NCBI GenBank assembly: GCA_900552585.1
Contig: USAB01000027.1
Coordinates: 1-21,831, forward strand
Direction: 5' to 3'
Length of the DNA stretch: 21,831 bases
Source of the DNA: an uncultured Coriobacteriaceae bacterium
GTDB lineage: Bacteria > Actinomycetota > Coriobacteriia > Coriobacteriales > Eggerthellaceae
The notes under the pieces were generated by a model. The model saw only the letters and a list, made by a program, of their open reading frames with translations. It was not told the origin of the DNA and did not search any database. How positions within the stretch are numbered: position 1 is the first letter of the stretch; the number at the start of each line of letters is the position of its first letter. Of this stretch, positions 14,720-21,831 are shown one piece after another. A program made the translations under genes and the position numbers.

Positions 14720-15490
14720 ATGGAGATCAGGAATCTGAAAGCGTTTCTGGAGCGCGTGAAGGACGGTTCGCAATCCGTTGACGATGCGGTGGACGATCTG
14801 CGTGCGGTATTTTCGCAAGAGGCCATCGACAACCTGGGGTATGCGCGCGTGGATTATCGCCGCGGCCTGCGCCAGGGCGTGTCGGAGATTGTGTACGGCC
14901 TGAGCAAGACGCCCGACCAGATTGCAGGCATCTGCCAGAGCATGCTGCAGCACGGGCAGGAGCGCGTCCTGATCACCCGGTTGGATGCGGAGAAGGCGGC
15001 GCGCGTAGCGGAGATGCTACCGTTGGAATACCGCGAGCTTCCGCAACTGGGCATTATCGGCGGCCTGCCGGAGCCGGACGGGAACGGCATGGTGGTGGTT
15101 GCCACCGGCGGTACGAGCGACCTTCCCGTTGCTGAGGAGGCGGCGGTAACGGCAGAGATGCTGGGGAATCGCGTCACGCGCCTGTACGACGTGGGCGTGG
15201 CGGGGCTCCACCGCCTGCTGGCAGCCAGCGATGACATCGCGCATGCCCAGGTCATCGTTGCGGTTGCGGGTATGGAAGGGGCGCTGGCAAGCGTCATCGG
15301 CGGCATGGCCGCATGTCCGGTCATCGCCGTGCCCACCAGCGTGGGGTATGGCGCGAACTTCGGTGGGTTGTCCGCGCTGCTGTCCATGCTGAATTCGTGC
15401 GCCAGCGGCGTGTCTGTGGTGAACATAGACAACGGCTTCGGCGCTGGCTATCAGGCGCACCTGATCAACCACGTGCGCGTTGCGGAATAG
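14720..15490 (+). CDS. larB: LarB, nickel-pincer cofactor biosynthesis carboxylase
   Basis: 256 residues. LarB carboxylates the pyridinium ring of nicotinic acid adenine dinucleotide and splits off AMP, the first step to the nickel-pincer nucleotide used by lactate racemase (LarA) and related enzymes. The C-terminal half has the PurE-like core: GGTSDLPVAEEAAVTAE, AGMEGALASVIGGM, VPTSVGYGANFGGLSALLSM and NIDNGFGAGY. The N-terminal segment (MEIRNLKAFLERVKDG) is also typical. ATGs lie at 14687, 14717 and 14720. AGGAGA (14711-14716) best serves 14720, though its spacing is short. No larA, larC or larE is in the window, so the later steps must be encoded elsewhere. Confidence 0.93.
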   Translation: MEIRNLKAFLERVKDGSQSVDDAVDDLRAVFSQEAIDNLGYARVDYRRGLRQGVSEIVYGLSKTPDQIAGICQSMLQHGQERVLITRLDAEKAARVAEMLPLEYRELPQLGIIGGLPEPDGNGMVVVATGGTSDLPVAEEAAVTAEMLGNRVTRLYDVGVAGLHRLLAASDDIAHAQVIVAVAGMEGALASVIGGMAACPVIAVPTSVGYGANFGGLSALLSMLNSCASGVSVVNIDNGFGAGYQAHLINHVRVAE

Positions 15491-15672
15491 CGTACCCCGA
15501 AGAGGCTTTTCGGAAGTCCGGCCGGCAAGCGGATGCATCGGTGGGCAGCTGTGCCGGCGAACGGCGCGCGTTTCATCTGCATGTATAGAAAGTGCCGAAC
15601 CGTTCGCGCAAAAGTTCAATGATATTTAAAGAAGAATCGCCGCCTGTCGAGTGTATTTGTGAATAGGGAAGC

Positions 15673-15696
15673 TATAATCAGATGCACAGAATGCAT
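15673..15696 (+). promoter_or_regulatory. -10 box and LTTR-type palindrome before the second LysR gene
   Basis: A perfect TATAAT at 15673-15678, with no good -35, is followed at once by ATGCA-N5-TGCAT (15682-15696), which has the T-N11-A layout of a LysR box. A site over the transcript start fits autorepression. The ribosome site AGGTGAGG is 10 nt before the ATG. Confidence 0.5.
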
Positions 15697-15720
15697 AACC
15701 CCAGGTGAGGAATCTGTAAT

Positions 15721-16701
15721 ATGAATTTGTCGCAGCTTTACTACTTCAGGAAACTTGCCGAGCTTCAACACTATACGCAGGCCGCAAAGGAATTGTTCAT
15801 CTCCCAGCCCACGTTGTCCCATGCCATTTCGGCCCTGGAGGACGATCTGGGCGTGAAACTGTTCGAGAAGTCCGGCCGCAACGTGCAGCTGAGCGAATCC
15901 GGCCAGTTGTTCAAGGAGTATGTCGACTCTGCGCTGGGGACGTTGGATGAGGGTATCGCCATGCTGAAGAAGCGCCAGGGTCGCCTGACGGGCACCGTCA
16001 GCTTCGGCGCCGTGGCAACCGTGCACGCGGACTTCCTGCCCGCTGCCGTGCTGGCGTATCGCCGCAAGCGCGGCTCTCTCATTGACCTGCGCATCACGCA
16101 GGCGCAGACGAAGAACCTGATGGCGGGCGTCCGCAACGGCGACCTGGAATTCGCGCTGGCATCCGAGAACCATCATGAAGATGGCTTCACGTTCACGCCG
16201 CTGTTCAGCCAGCAGCTGGTGGTTGCCGTGACGCAGGGCCACCCCCTGGCGGACCGGGACAAAGTAACGATGGAGGACCTACGCGACATAGACGTCTACA
16301 CGTATCGCGCGGGAACTGCAATCGGCAACGCCATCGACTCGTTCCTGGATTCTCTGAATTACGGCCCGCACGACCTGCACCTGAACCGTGACAGCGACGA
16401 TGAGGTCATGCTGGGCAGCATTGCGGCAAACGAGCCCGTGGCCGCCCTGGTGCTGCTCACGTCCGGACTGGCTCCGTACCGGAATCTGAAGATCATCGAG
16501 CTGGACGAACCCGGCGCAAAGGACTTCTACCATATCGGCATCCTGAAGCTTGCGAATTCCCGTCTGTCGCCCGTAGCGCAGGATCTGGTGGACTTCCTGG
16601 AGGACTTCCATATCTCGCAGCAGCTGCTCCCGAACCAGGCAGAGGGGGTCAGCGACAAGGGTGGCGCTTCTGCGCCTGCTGCACCCGCGAACCGGGAGTA
16701 G
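15721..16701 (+). CDS. LysR-family transcriptional regulator
   Basis: 326 residues. The N-terminal winged helix-turn-helix (about 1-60) contains AAKELFISQPTLSHAISALE. A linker helix and an effector-binding domain follow, with GTVSFGAVATVHADFLPAAV opening it and ELDEPGAKDFYHIG near its end. The C-terminus carries an extra Ala/Pro/Gly-rich tail of about 20 residues. It resembles the first LysR of the window in its opening residues (MNLSQLYYFR) but is a distinct paralogue. Its own promoter has a LysR-like palindrome. It lies after larB on the same strand and converges with the sstT gene. Control of either neighbour is possible, but LysR proteins usually regulate divergent genes and none is divergent here. 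Confidence 0.94.
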   Translation: MNLSQLYYFRKLAELQHYTQAAKELFISQPTLSHAISALEDDLGVKLFEKSGRNVQLSESGQLFKEYVDSALGTLDEGIAMLKKRQGRLTGTVSFGAVATVHADFLPAAVLAYRRKRGSLIDLRITQAQTKNLMAGVRNGDLEFALASENHHEDGFTFTPLFSQQLVVAVTQGHPLADRDKVTMEDLRDIDVYTYRAGTAIGNAIDSFLDSLNYGPHDLHLNRDSDDEVMLGSIAANEPVAALVLLTSGLAPYRNLKIIELDEPGAKDFYHIGILKLANSRLSPVAQDLVDFLEDFHISQQLLPNQAEGVSDKGGASAPAAPANRE

Positions 16702-16824
16702 TTTCCTGCCGAATGGCCGAACGGCCCGCACGGCCGGGCCGCCGAATAGCGGGCGGCCAGCCAGCGTCCCGCATGCCTAAACGCCCGCACGGTGTGCACG
16801 AACGAAGCAGCCGTAAGAATGAAA

Positions 16825-16859
16825 ATGCCCCCTCGCAGCATCGTGCTGCGAGGGGGCAT
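16825..16859 (-). terminator. Strong terminator of sstT (possibly bidirectional)
   Basis: A perfect 16-bp stem (16825-16840 with 16844-16859) closed by a 3-nt loop. On the minus strand it is followed by TTTCATTCTT, about 50 nt past the sstT stop. On the plus strand it could also stop the LysR transcript, though the T-run there is poor. Confidence 0.9.
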
Positions 16860-16906
16860 GTCGTTTCAGGCCGCAAATGCGGCAGGTGCGTTCGCCGGGC
16901 TGACGG

Positions 16907-18247
16907 CTAGTCCTTCTTCTCTCCGGACGCCGCCGCCTCTTCGGCTTCGGCCTGCGCTTCCGTTTCCTTGCCGGTGCTGATGTCGTCCTTCACGATGGCG
17001 CCGCTGTTCGCACCCACGGGATGCTTCGGAATCACGATGGGCTTGCCCTGCTTGCGCCAATCGCGGTATTCCGCGGTGGCGGCGAACAGCACGTCGGAGC
17101 TGGAGTTCAGGGCCGTCTCGCACGAGTCCTGGATGACGGCGATGACGAAGCCCACGGCCGCGACCTGCATGGCCACGTCGTTGTCGATGCCGAATAGCGA
17201 GCAAGCAACCGGGATCAGCAGCAGGGAGCCACTGGGAACGCCGGATGCGCCGCAAGCGGAAACCGCTGCCAGGACGCACAGAATCACGGCCGTGACCGGG
17301 TCCACGGTGATGCCCAGCGTATGGGCGGCCATCATGGACATGACGGAGATGGTCACGGCGGCGCCGGACATGTTGACGGTGGCGCCGAGCGGGATGGACA
17401 CGGAGTACAGGTCCTTATTCAGCCCCAATCGGTTGCACAGCTCCATGTTGATGGGGATGTTCGCCGCAGAGCTGCGGGTGAAGAACGCGTACAGGCCGGA
17501 GTCCTTCAGCGTGGTGAACACCAGCGGGTACGGATTCTGGTGGATGTTCAGCCAGACCAGCAGCGGGTTCGTGACCAGGGCCACGATGAGCATGACGCCC
17601 ACCAGGATCACGATCAGCTGACCGTACGTGATGAAGATGCTCATGCCGCTGGTGGAAACGGCGTTGTACACCAGGCCCATGATGCCGATGGGGGCGAAGC
17701 TGATGACCCAGCGGACGATCTGGTTGATGGCGGCGGCCATGTCCGTGAACACCTTACGCGTGGTGGGTGCCGTGGCGCGCAGCGCGATGCCCAGCAGCAG
17801 CGCCCAGAACAGGATGGCCAGGTACTTCGCCTGCACCAGTGCGTCAACGGGATTCATGAAGATGCTGGCGATGACGTTGTTCAGCACCTCGGCGATGCCG
17901 CTGGGCGGCGTCTCACCGGACGTATCCGTCTGCAGCTGCAACTCCACGGGGAACGCCATGCTGACGATTACGGATACCAGGGCGGCAATCAGCGTGCCGC
18001 ATACATAGAGCGCGATGACCGTGCCCATGTTCTTATTTGCTTTCGCGTTTGCCATTGCGCTGCTGACCAGGAACAGGACCAGCAGGGGCGCGATGGCCTT
18101 CAACGCGCCGACGAAGATGGTGGAGCCCAGCATGGAGATCCACTCGATGCCCGGGCAAGCCAACGCCAAGATGACGCCGATGACCAGGAAGACCAAGATG
18201 CGCTTGATCAAGCTGATCTCGTTCCAAGTGCGCCAAATAGTACCCAT
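16907..18247 (-). CDS. sstT: Serine/threonine:Na+ symporter
   Basis: 446 residues of the dicarboxylate/amino acid:cation symporter family, most like SstT, which takes up serine and threonine with sodium across the inner membrane. Visible stretches are KNMGTVIALYVCGTLIAALV, LKDSGLYAFFTRSSAANIPI, then GLNKDLYSVSIPLGATVNMS and CGASGVPSGSLLLIPVA. There are 8-9 hydrophobic segments plus re-entrant loops. The charged C-terminal tail (about 20 residues rich in Glu, Ala and Lys) is a local extension. The frame opens with GTG 18253, but AGGAAAGG lies 9 nt before ATG 18247, so I use the ATG. It is a single gene with a strong terminator. Confidence 0.94.
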   Translation of the reverse strand: MGTIWRTWNEISLIKRILVFLVIGVILALACPGIEWISMLGSTIFVGALKAIAPLLVLFLVSSAMANAKANKNMGTVIALYVCGTLIAALVSVIVSMAFPVELQLQTDTSGETPPSGIAEVLNNVIASIFMNPVDALVQAKYLAILFWALLLGIALRATAPTTRKVFTDMAAAINQIVRWVISFAPIGIMGLVYNAVSTSGMSIFITYGQLIVILVGVMLIVALVTNPLLVWLNIHQNPYPLVFTTLKDSGLYAFFTRSSAANIPINMELCNRLGLNKDLYSVSIPLGATVNMSGAAVTISVMSMMAAHTLGITVDPVTAVILCVLAAVSACGASGVPSGSLLLIPVACSLFGIDNDVAMQVAAVGFVIAVIQDSCETALNSSSDVLFAATAEYRDWRKQGKPIVIPKHPVGANSGAIVKDDISTGKETEAQAEAEEAAASGEKKD

Positions 18248-18405
18248 TAGCACAAACCTTTCCTATTGCGTGATGTAAAACTGGAAAAGTTTATTCTCAG
18301 AACGAAGCGAAATGCGGCAAAAACCGCAGGTTATATTTGCAAAGGGACGTATTGCGGCGGCGAGCGGTGCAGTCGGCTCACCTTTACACTTGTGCGCGTC
18401 TGTTG

Positions 18406-19872
18406 TCAGACATCGTCGCGGACCAGCGTGGCGGCCATGACCAGCATCACCAGGGCGATGGCAAGCGAAAGGGCCATTGCGGCATTCACGCCCGCGGACG
18501 TTGCGTTCCCTCCGGCCACGCCGCCGGCCATCATGAGCACCATGATGGCCGTGCTCAGAGACGCCGCCACCTGGCGCAGTGCGTTCGTGACGGACGTGCC
18601 GTCGGCCACCATGCGGCCTTTCAGGTGCCGGATGCTCCATACCGTCAGCGGCATGATCAGCGACGCGATGCCGAATTGCCGCAGACTCTGGGCAATGGAT
18701 ATGTATGTAAGGTCCGTGCAGTGGCCCAGGTCCAGCATCATGGCGGTCCCGATGCACAGCACCGTGCAGGCGACCAGCGATACCTTGCGGGCGCCGAAGC
18801 GGTCCACCAGCGCGCCGGAAACGGGGCTCATGACGGCGGCGACGAACGAGCTGGGCAGCAGCACCAGGCCCGCTTCCAGGGCCGAGAAGTGTTCCACGGT
18901 CTGCAGCTGCATGGGAATGACGAGCGTGATGCCGATGAACGCGCAGAACAGCAGGCACACCATGATGGTGCCCACGCGGAAGCTGCGGTCCTGGAACGTG
19001 CGCAGGTCCAGCATGGGGTTCGGGATGCGCAGCTGGCGCGTGCAGAAGACGGCCACCAGCACGGCGCCCACGATGATGAACGCGAACGACTCCGGGGCGG
19101 TGAAGCCGAAGCTGGAGGCGTTCGAAAAGCCCATCAGCAGGCTGCCGAAGCCCGCGGAGGACAGGATCAGGCTGAGCCAATCCAGTTTCGGCGGGTGCTC
19201 TTCCGTGATGTCGCGCGGGCGGAACCAGATCAGCACGGCAATCAACAACAGCAGGCTGAATGCGGACAGGAACCAGAAGCAGCTCCGCCATCCCAGGAAC
19301 TGCGTGAACGCGCCGCCGATGGTGGGGCCGATGTTCGGCGCGAAGCCCATGGCAATGCCCACGATGCCCATCAGCAGGCCCCAGCGCTCCTTCGGGTAGA
19401 GCGTCAGCACGACGACTTGCACCAGTGGGACCAGGATGCCGGTGGAGACGCCCTCCAGGATGCGGCCCATCACCAGCAGCGGGAACGAATCCGACATGGC
19501 GATGATCAGCGAGCCCGCCAGGAAGCACGCCAGGGCGGATATCGTGAGCGCCTTCGACGAGAAGCGCCGCGAAAGGAACGCGACCAACGGGATGACCACG
19601 CCCAGGCACAGCGGGAAGATGGTTGTCAGCAGCTGGCCGGACGTGACGTTGATGCCGATATCGCGCATCAACGACGGCAGCGCGGTGTTCATGATGTTCT
19701 GCGTCAGGCCGCCGAACGTTGCGGCGAACACCATGAGCGCGAACGAAAGGTAGGACGGCTTCCCGCCCGCGGCGGAGGCGGCGGGGCTGCCCGCGGCGGT
19801 GCGGGGCGCGGGGGCCGTTTCGGCGTTCCCCGCGTCGGCAGATTGTCCGTGCTGTTTCTCATTCATAGTCAT
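18406..19872 (-). CDS. DHA2-family MFS drug exporter
   Basis: 488 residues. After an Ala-rich cytoplasmic N-terminal segment of about 35 residues there are about 14 hydrophobic helices, as in EmrB/QacA-type (DHA2) proton antiporters. Motif A-like sequence follows the second helix (LSRRFSSKAL), and motif C is clear (GIAMGFAPNIGPTIGGAF). Substrates cannot be predicted. In-frame ATGs occur at 19893, 19872 and 19866, none with a ribosome site. An extended -10 (TGA then TAAAAT, 19880-19888) places the predicted transcript start at or next to ATG 19872, so I use that start and infer a leaderless mRNA. It is divergent from pyrE with a short shared gap. Confidence 0.88.
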   Translation of the reverse strand: MTMNEKQHGQSADAGNAETAPAPRTAAGSPAASAAGGKPSYLSFALMVFAATFGGLTQNIMNTALPSLMRDIGINVTSGQLLTTIFPLCLGVVIPLVAFLSRRFSSKALTISALACFLAGSLIIAMSDSFPLLVMGRILEGVSTGILVPLVQVVVLTLYPKERWGLLMGIVGIAMGFAPNIGPTIGGAFTQFLGWRSCFWFLSAFSLLLLIAVLIWFRPRDITEEHPPKLDWLSLILSSAGFGSLLMGFSNASSFGFTAPESFAFIIVGAVLVAVFCTRQLRIPNPMLDLRTFQDRSFRVGTIMVCLLFCAFIGITLVIPMQLQTVEHFSALEAGLVLLPSSFVAAVMSPVSGALVDRFGARKVSLVACTVLCIGTAMMLDLGHCTDLTYISIAQSLRQFGIASLIMPLTVWSIRHLKGRMVADGTSVTNALRQVAASLSTAIMVLMMAGGVAGGNATSAGVNAAMALSLAIALVMLVMAATLVRDDV

Positions 19873-19879
19873 ACGGGGG

Positions 19880-19888
19880 ATTTTATCA
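19880..19888 (-). promoter_or_regulatory. Extended -10 promoter, probably giving a leaderless mRNA
   Basis: The minus strand reads TG-A-TAAAAT, then seven bases, then ATG at 19872. There is no recognisable -35, which an extended -10 can do without. There is also no purine-rich ribosome site before any of the candidate starts. Confidence 0.4.
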
Positions 19889-19980
19889 GCCATAATGGAT
19901 GCAAGGCGCGGGCATTCGCCGTATGCACATATGCGGCGGGACGGAGCGCCGTTCATCTCATTCGCAAGGAAGGGCCGGCA

Positions 19981-20664
19981 ATGGAGCAGTACAAACAGGA
20001 TTTCATCGAGTTCATGGTTGAAAGCGAAGTGTTGAAGTTCGGCGAATTCACGCTGAAGTCCGGGCGCAAGTCCCCGTTCTTTATGAACGCTGGCGCCTAC
20101 GTGACCGGCTACCAGCTGAAGCGCCTGGGGCAGTTCTACGCGCAGGCCATCCACGACAGCTTCGGCCTGGATTTCGACATCGTATTCGGGCCGGCATACA
20201 AGGGCATTCCGCTGTCCGTGGTTACGGCCATCGGCATCCACGACCTGTACGGCAAGGAGGTGCGTTACTGCTCCGACCGCAAAGAGGCGAAGGACCACGG
20301 TGCCGACAAGGGCAACCTGCTGGGCGCCGAGCTGCATGATGGCGACCGCGTGGTGATGGTGGAGGACGTGACCACGTCCGGCAAGTCTATCGACGAGACG
20401 TACCCGAAGCTGAAGGCCGCCGCCGACGTGGACGTGAAGGGCCTGATGGTGTCCTTGAATCGCATGGAAGTGGGCAAGGGCGGCGTGAAGGCTGCCATCG
20501 ACGAGGTATCCGACAAGTACGGGTTCCCCACAGCGTCCATCGTGAACATGACAGAGGTCGTGGAAGCGCTATACAACCATGAGGTGCAGGGCAAGGTGGT
20601 CATCAATGACGAGCTGAAGGCCGCCTTGGACGCGTACTACGCGCAGTACGGCGTGAAGGCGTAG
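19981..20664 (+). CDS. pyrE: Orotate phosphoribosyltransferase
   Basis: 227 residues. It joins orotate to PRPP to make orotidine 5'-phosphate, the fifth step of UMP synthesis, in the cytoplasm. The PRPP-binding signature is at 124-134 (VVMVEDVTTSG). FTLKSGRKSPFFMN (23-36) and FGPAYKGIPLS (69-79) are the substrate-loop and orotate-site regions. The start ATG 19981 is preceded by AAGGAAGGG at about 6-7 nt. The frame stays open far upstream across the divergent exporter, but that part is antisense to a real gene. No other pyr genes are adjacent, so pyrE appears detached from a pyrimidine operon here. Confidence 0.97.
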   Translation: MEQYKQDFIEFMVESEVLKFGEFTLKSGRKSPFFMNAGAYVTGYQLKRLGQFYAQAIHDSFGLDFDIVFGPAYKGIPLSVVTAIGIHDLYGKEVRYCSDRKEAKDHGADKGNLLGAELHDGDRVVMVEDVTTSGKSIDETYPKLKAAADVDVKGLMVSLNRMEVGKGGVKAAIDEVSDKYGFPTASIVNMTEVVEALYNHEVQGKVVINDELKAALDAYYAQYGVKA

Positions 20665-21012
20665 CTCCTGCTTTCCGCTTGCGCTTGCACCCGGGCGCCG
20701 GACGTGCTGTTCGGAGCTATCGCTGCACATGCGCCACGTCAAGGAGGTTCCGCTTTCGCTGGCGCTGAAGAGTCGGGAATAAACGCCGTGCCGGCGCGCG
20801 CGGGCATGTGAACATTTGGCGAAGAGTGCCGTCGCGGAGGCCGTCCTTTGCCTACAATACGTATTCGCAACGAGTTGTCGCACGGCGTAAGTCCAGTTGC
20901 CCTGCGACTGCTCCGAAATGACTGGTTTCTTCCGACCCGCAGCCGTAGTGGTTGCGGGTCTTTTTATGCGCTGAGCGCAGCGGTGGGAACTATAAGGAAG
21001 CGGAGCAGATAT
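20665..21012 (+). promoter_or_regulatory. Leader region of the second DHA2 exporter, with possible attenuator
   Basis: This 348-nt gap holds a -10-like TACAAT (20853-20858) and then about 100 nt ending in a terminator. Upstream of the terminator, GTCGCA (20877-20882) pairs with TGCGAC (20903-20908), and GGC (20884-20886) with GCC (20899-20901). The loop's CCAGT (20893-20897) can pair with ACTGG (20921-20925), giving a possible pseudoknot. An 18-codon ORF (20918-20974, MTGFFRPAAVVVAGLFMR) spans the terminator. The stretch 20665-20850 shows nothing I can name, and no clear pyrE terminator. Confidence 0.45.
20934..20965 (+). terminator. Rho-independent terminator within the exporter leader
   Basis: GACCCGCA (20934-20941) pairs perfectly with TGCGGGTC (20953-20960) around an 11-nt loop, followed by five T. 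It lies 270 nt after pyrE and 48 nt before the next start, which suits an attenuator at least as well as a pyrE terminator. Confidence 0.85.
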
Positions 21013-21831
21013 ATGACACGGGATTTGGAGAAGGACACGGCAGCCGCAGGGCACGGCGGCCCGGCGGACGGCAGGACCCAGGCGGCCGGAGGCACCCCCG
21101 TCAGGAAGAGCGTGAACACGAAGGCGCTGCTGGCCGTGCTGTTCGGAACGGCGTTCATCGCCTCGTTCAATGAGAACATCGTGAACGTTGCGCTGGTGGA
21201 CATCATGGCGGAGTTCTCCGTGGATACCGTCACGGCGCAATGGATGGTCACCGGCTACATGATGGTATCTGCCGTGATCACGGCCGTGATCGCGTTCCTG
21301 ATGCGCCGGCTCACGCTGCGCCAGAGCTTCTTTGCCGGCGGCATCATCCTGGCACTGGGCAGCGCTATCGACTTCGTTGCGCCGAACTTCGCCGTGCTCC
21401 TGGGCGCGCGCCTGTTCCAGGCCGTGGGAACCGGCATCTTCGTTCCCATCATGATGAATACGGTCCTGATGATCGCGCCGCGCAAGAAGCTGGGCACGTC
21501 CCTGTCCATCGGCAGCTGCTGCATCACGTTCGGTCCCGCGTTCGGCCCCGTGGTTTCCGGCCTCATGGTGACGTACTTCGGCTGGCGCGCCATGTTCCTG
21601 CCCACGTTCGTGGCCGTGGTCGTGCTCATGATCGCGGGCCTGGCGTTCGTGAGGCCGCTCGTTCCCACGCAGAAGGTGAAGCTGGACGTGCTCAGCGTGC
21701 TGTTGGCGGTGGCGGGCCTGATCAGCTTCATCTTCGGTCTGCTGCTGATCTCCTCGAACCCGCTTCAGGCCGTGGTGCTGGTGGCCGTGGCGGGGGCGGG
21801 GGATCCCGGGTTTGCGCGGGGCGGCAGCAGC
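21013..21831 (+). CDS. DHA2-family MFS exporter (3' end cut by window)
   Basis: 273 codons are visible, the N-terminal half of an EmrB/QacA-type proton-driven exporter. A polar Gly/Ala-rich N-terminal segment of about 30 residues precedes the first helix. ASFNENIVNVALVDIMAEF is the helix 1 signature. After helix 2 comes LMRRLTLRQSF, and GSCCITFGPAFGPVVSGLM is a motif C-like stretch. ATG 21013 has GGAG 7 nt upstream. The open frame extends upstream through the terminator, but without a plausible start codon and ribosome site. The last 14 residues (AGAGDPGFARGGSS) do not look like this family's sequence and are probably affected by base errors at the end. It is a paralogue of the exporter at 18406-19872, on the other side of pyrE. 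Confidence 0.88.
   Translation, partial: MTRDLEKDTAAAGHGGPADGRTQAAGGTPVRKSVNTKALLAVLFGTAFIASFNENIVNVALVDIMAEFSVDTVTAQWMVTGYMMVSAVITAVIAFLMRRLTLRQSFFAGGIILALGSAIDFVAPNFAVLLGARLFQAVGTGIFVPIMMNTVLMIAPRKKLGTSLSIGSCCITFGPAFGPVVSGLMVTYFGWRAMFLPTFVAVVVLMIAGLAFVRPLVPTQKVKLDVLSVLLAVAGLISFIFGLLLISSNPLQAVVLVAVAGAGDPGFARGGSS

Noticed and set aside
18337..19980. Plus-strand extension of the pyrE frame over the DHA2 exporter
   Set aside because: It is low-complexity (Gln, His, Arg, Asp-rich) and antisense to a clear transporter. PyrE homology and the ribosome site both place the start at 19981.
1..21831. CRISPR array, insertion sequence or prophage structural genes
   Set aside because: No regularly spaced repeats, transposase, terminase, portal or capsid-like proteins were seen in any frame.

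Overview
The window is about 21.8 kb of GC-rich chromosomal DNA (AT-rich only in a few intergenic patches). It looks like an anaerobic actinobacterium of the Coriobacteriia, probably Eggerthellaceae and Slackia-like. The reasons are two LysR regulators opening with MNLSQLYYF, one-domain rubredoxin, NhaC and SstT sodium-coupled carriers, an orphan larB, and a detached heavy-metal-associated domain beside a P1B ATPase. The taxonomy is an inference; no rRNA is present. Both window edges cut through genes.

Layout. 1-890 (-): LysR regulator, cut at its 3' end. 891-1309: AT-rich gap with palindromes. 1310-4144 (-): a tight pabA-pabB-pabC operon for p-aminobenzoate (folate) synthesis, with a structured leader at about 4145-4274. 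4456-4531 (+): tRNA-Thr(CGT) with a near-consensus promoter, a 5'-leader hairpin and a terminator. 4591-4881 (-): remnant of a membrane protein. 4984-5757 (+): SDR oxidoreductase, followed by a possible Cys-rich mini-ORF and a small HTH-like protein (5943-6221). 6222-6840: gene-free but rich in long inverted repeats, ending in a strong terminator. 6841-7005 (-): rubredoxin. 7275-8942 (+): NhaC antiporter with terminator. 9061-10383 (+): MATE exporter. 10408-11121 (-): HAD phosphatase. 11328-11777 (-): universal stress protein. 12048-14269 (-): Zn/Cd-type P1B ATPase plus separate HMA protein, behind an ArsR/SmtB-like operator. 14720-15490 (+): LarB. 15721-16701 (+): second LysR. 16907-18247 (-): SstT Ser/Thr:Na+ symporter. 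18406-19872 (-): DHA2 MFS exporter, probably leaderless. 19981-20664 (+): PyrE. 21013-21831 (+): second DHA2 exporter, cut by the window end, behind a terminator-bearing leader.

The themes are transport and ion homeostasis (sodium, zinc/cadmium, drugs, amino acids) and small-molecule biosynthesis (pABA, UMP, nickel-pincer cofactor). I see no prophage structural module, IS element, CRISPR array or obvious defence island. The most interesting unexplained signals are at RNA level: the pabA leader (4145-4286), the inverted-repeat region 6381-6722, and the leader of the last transporter (20853-21012). All RNA folds were paired by eye and have not been tested by energy or covariation.
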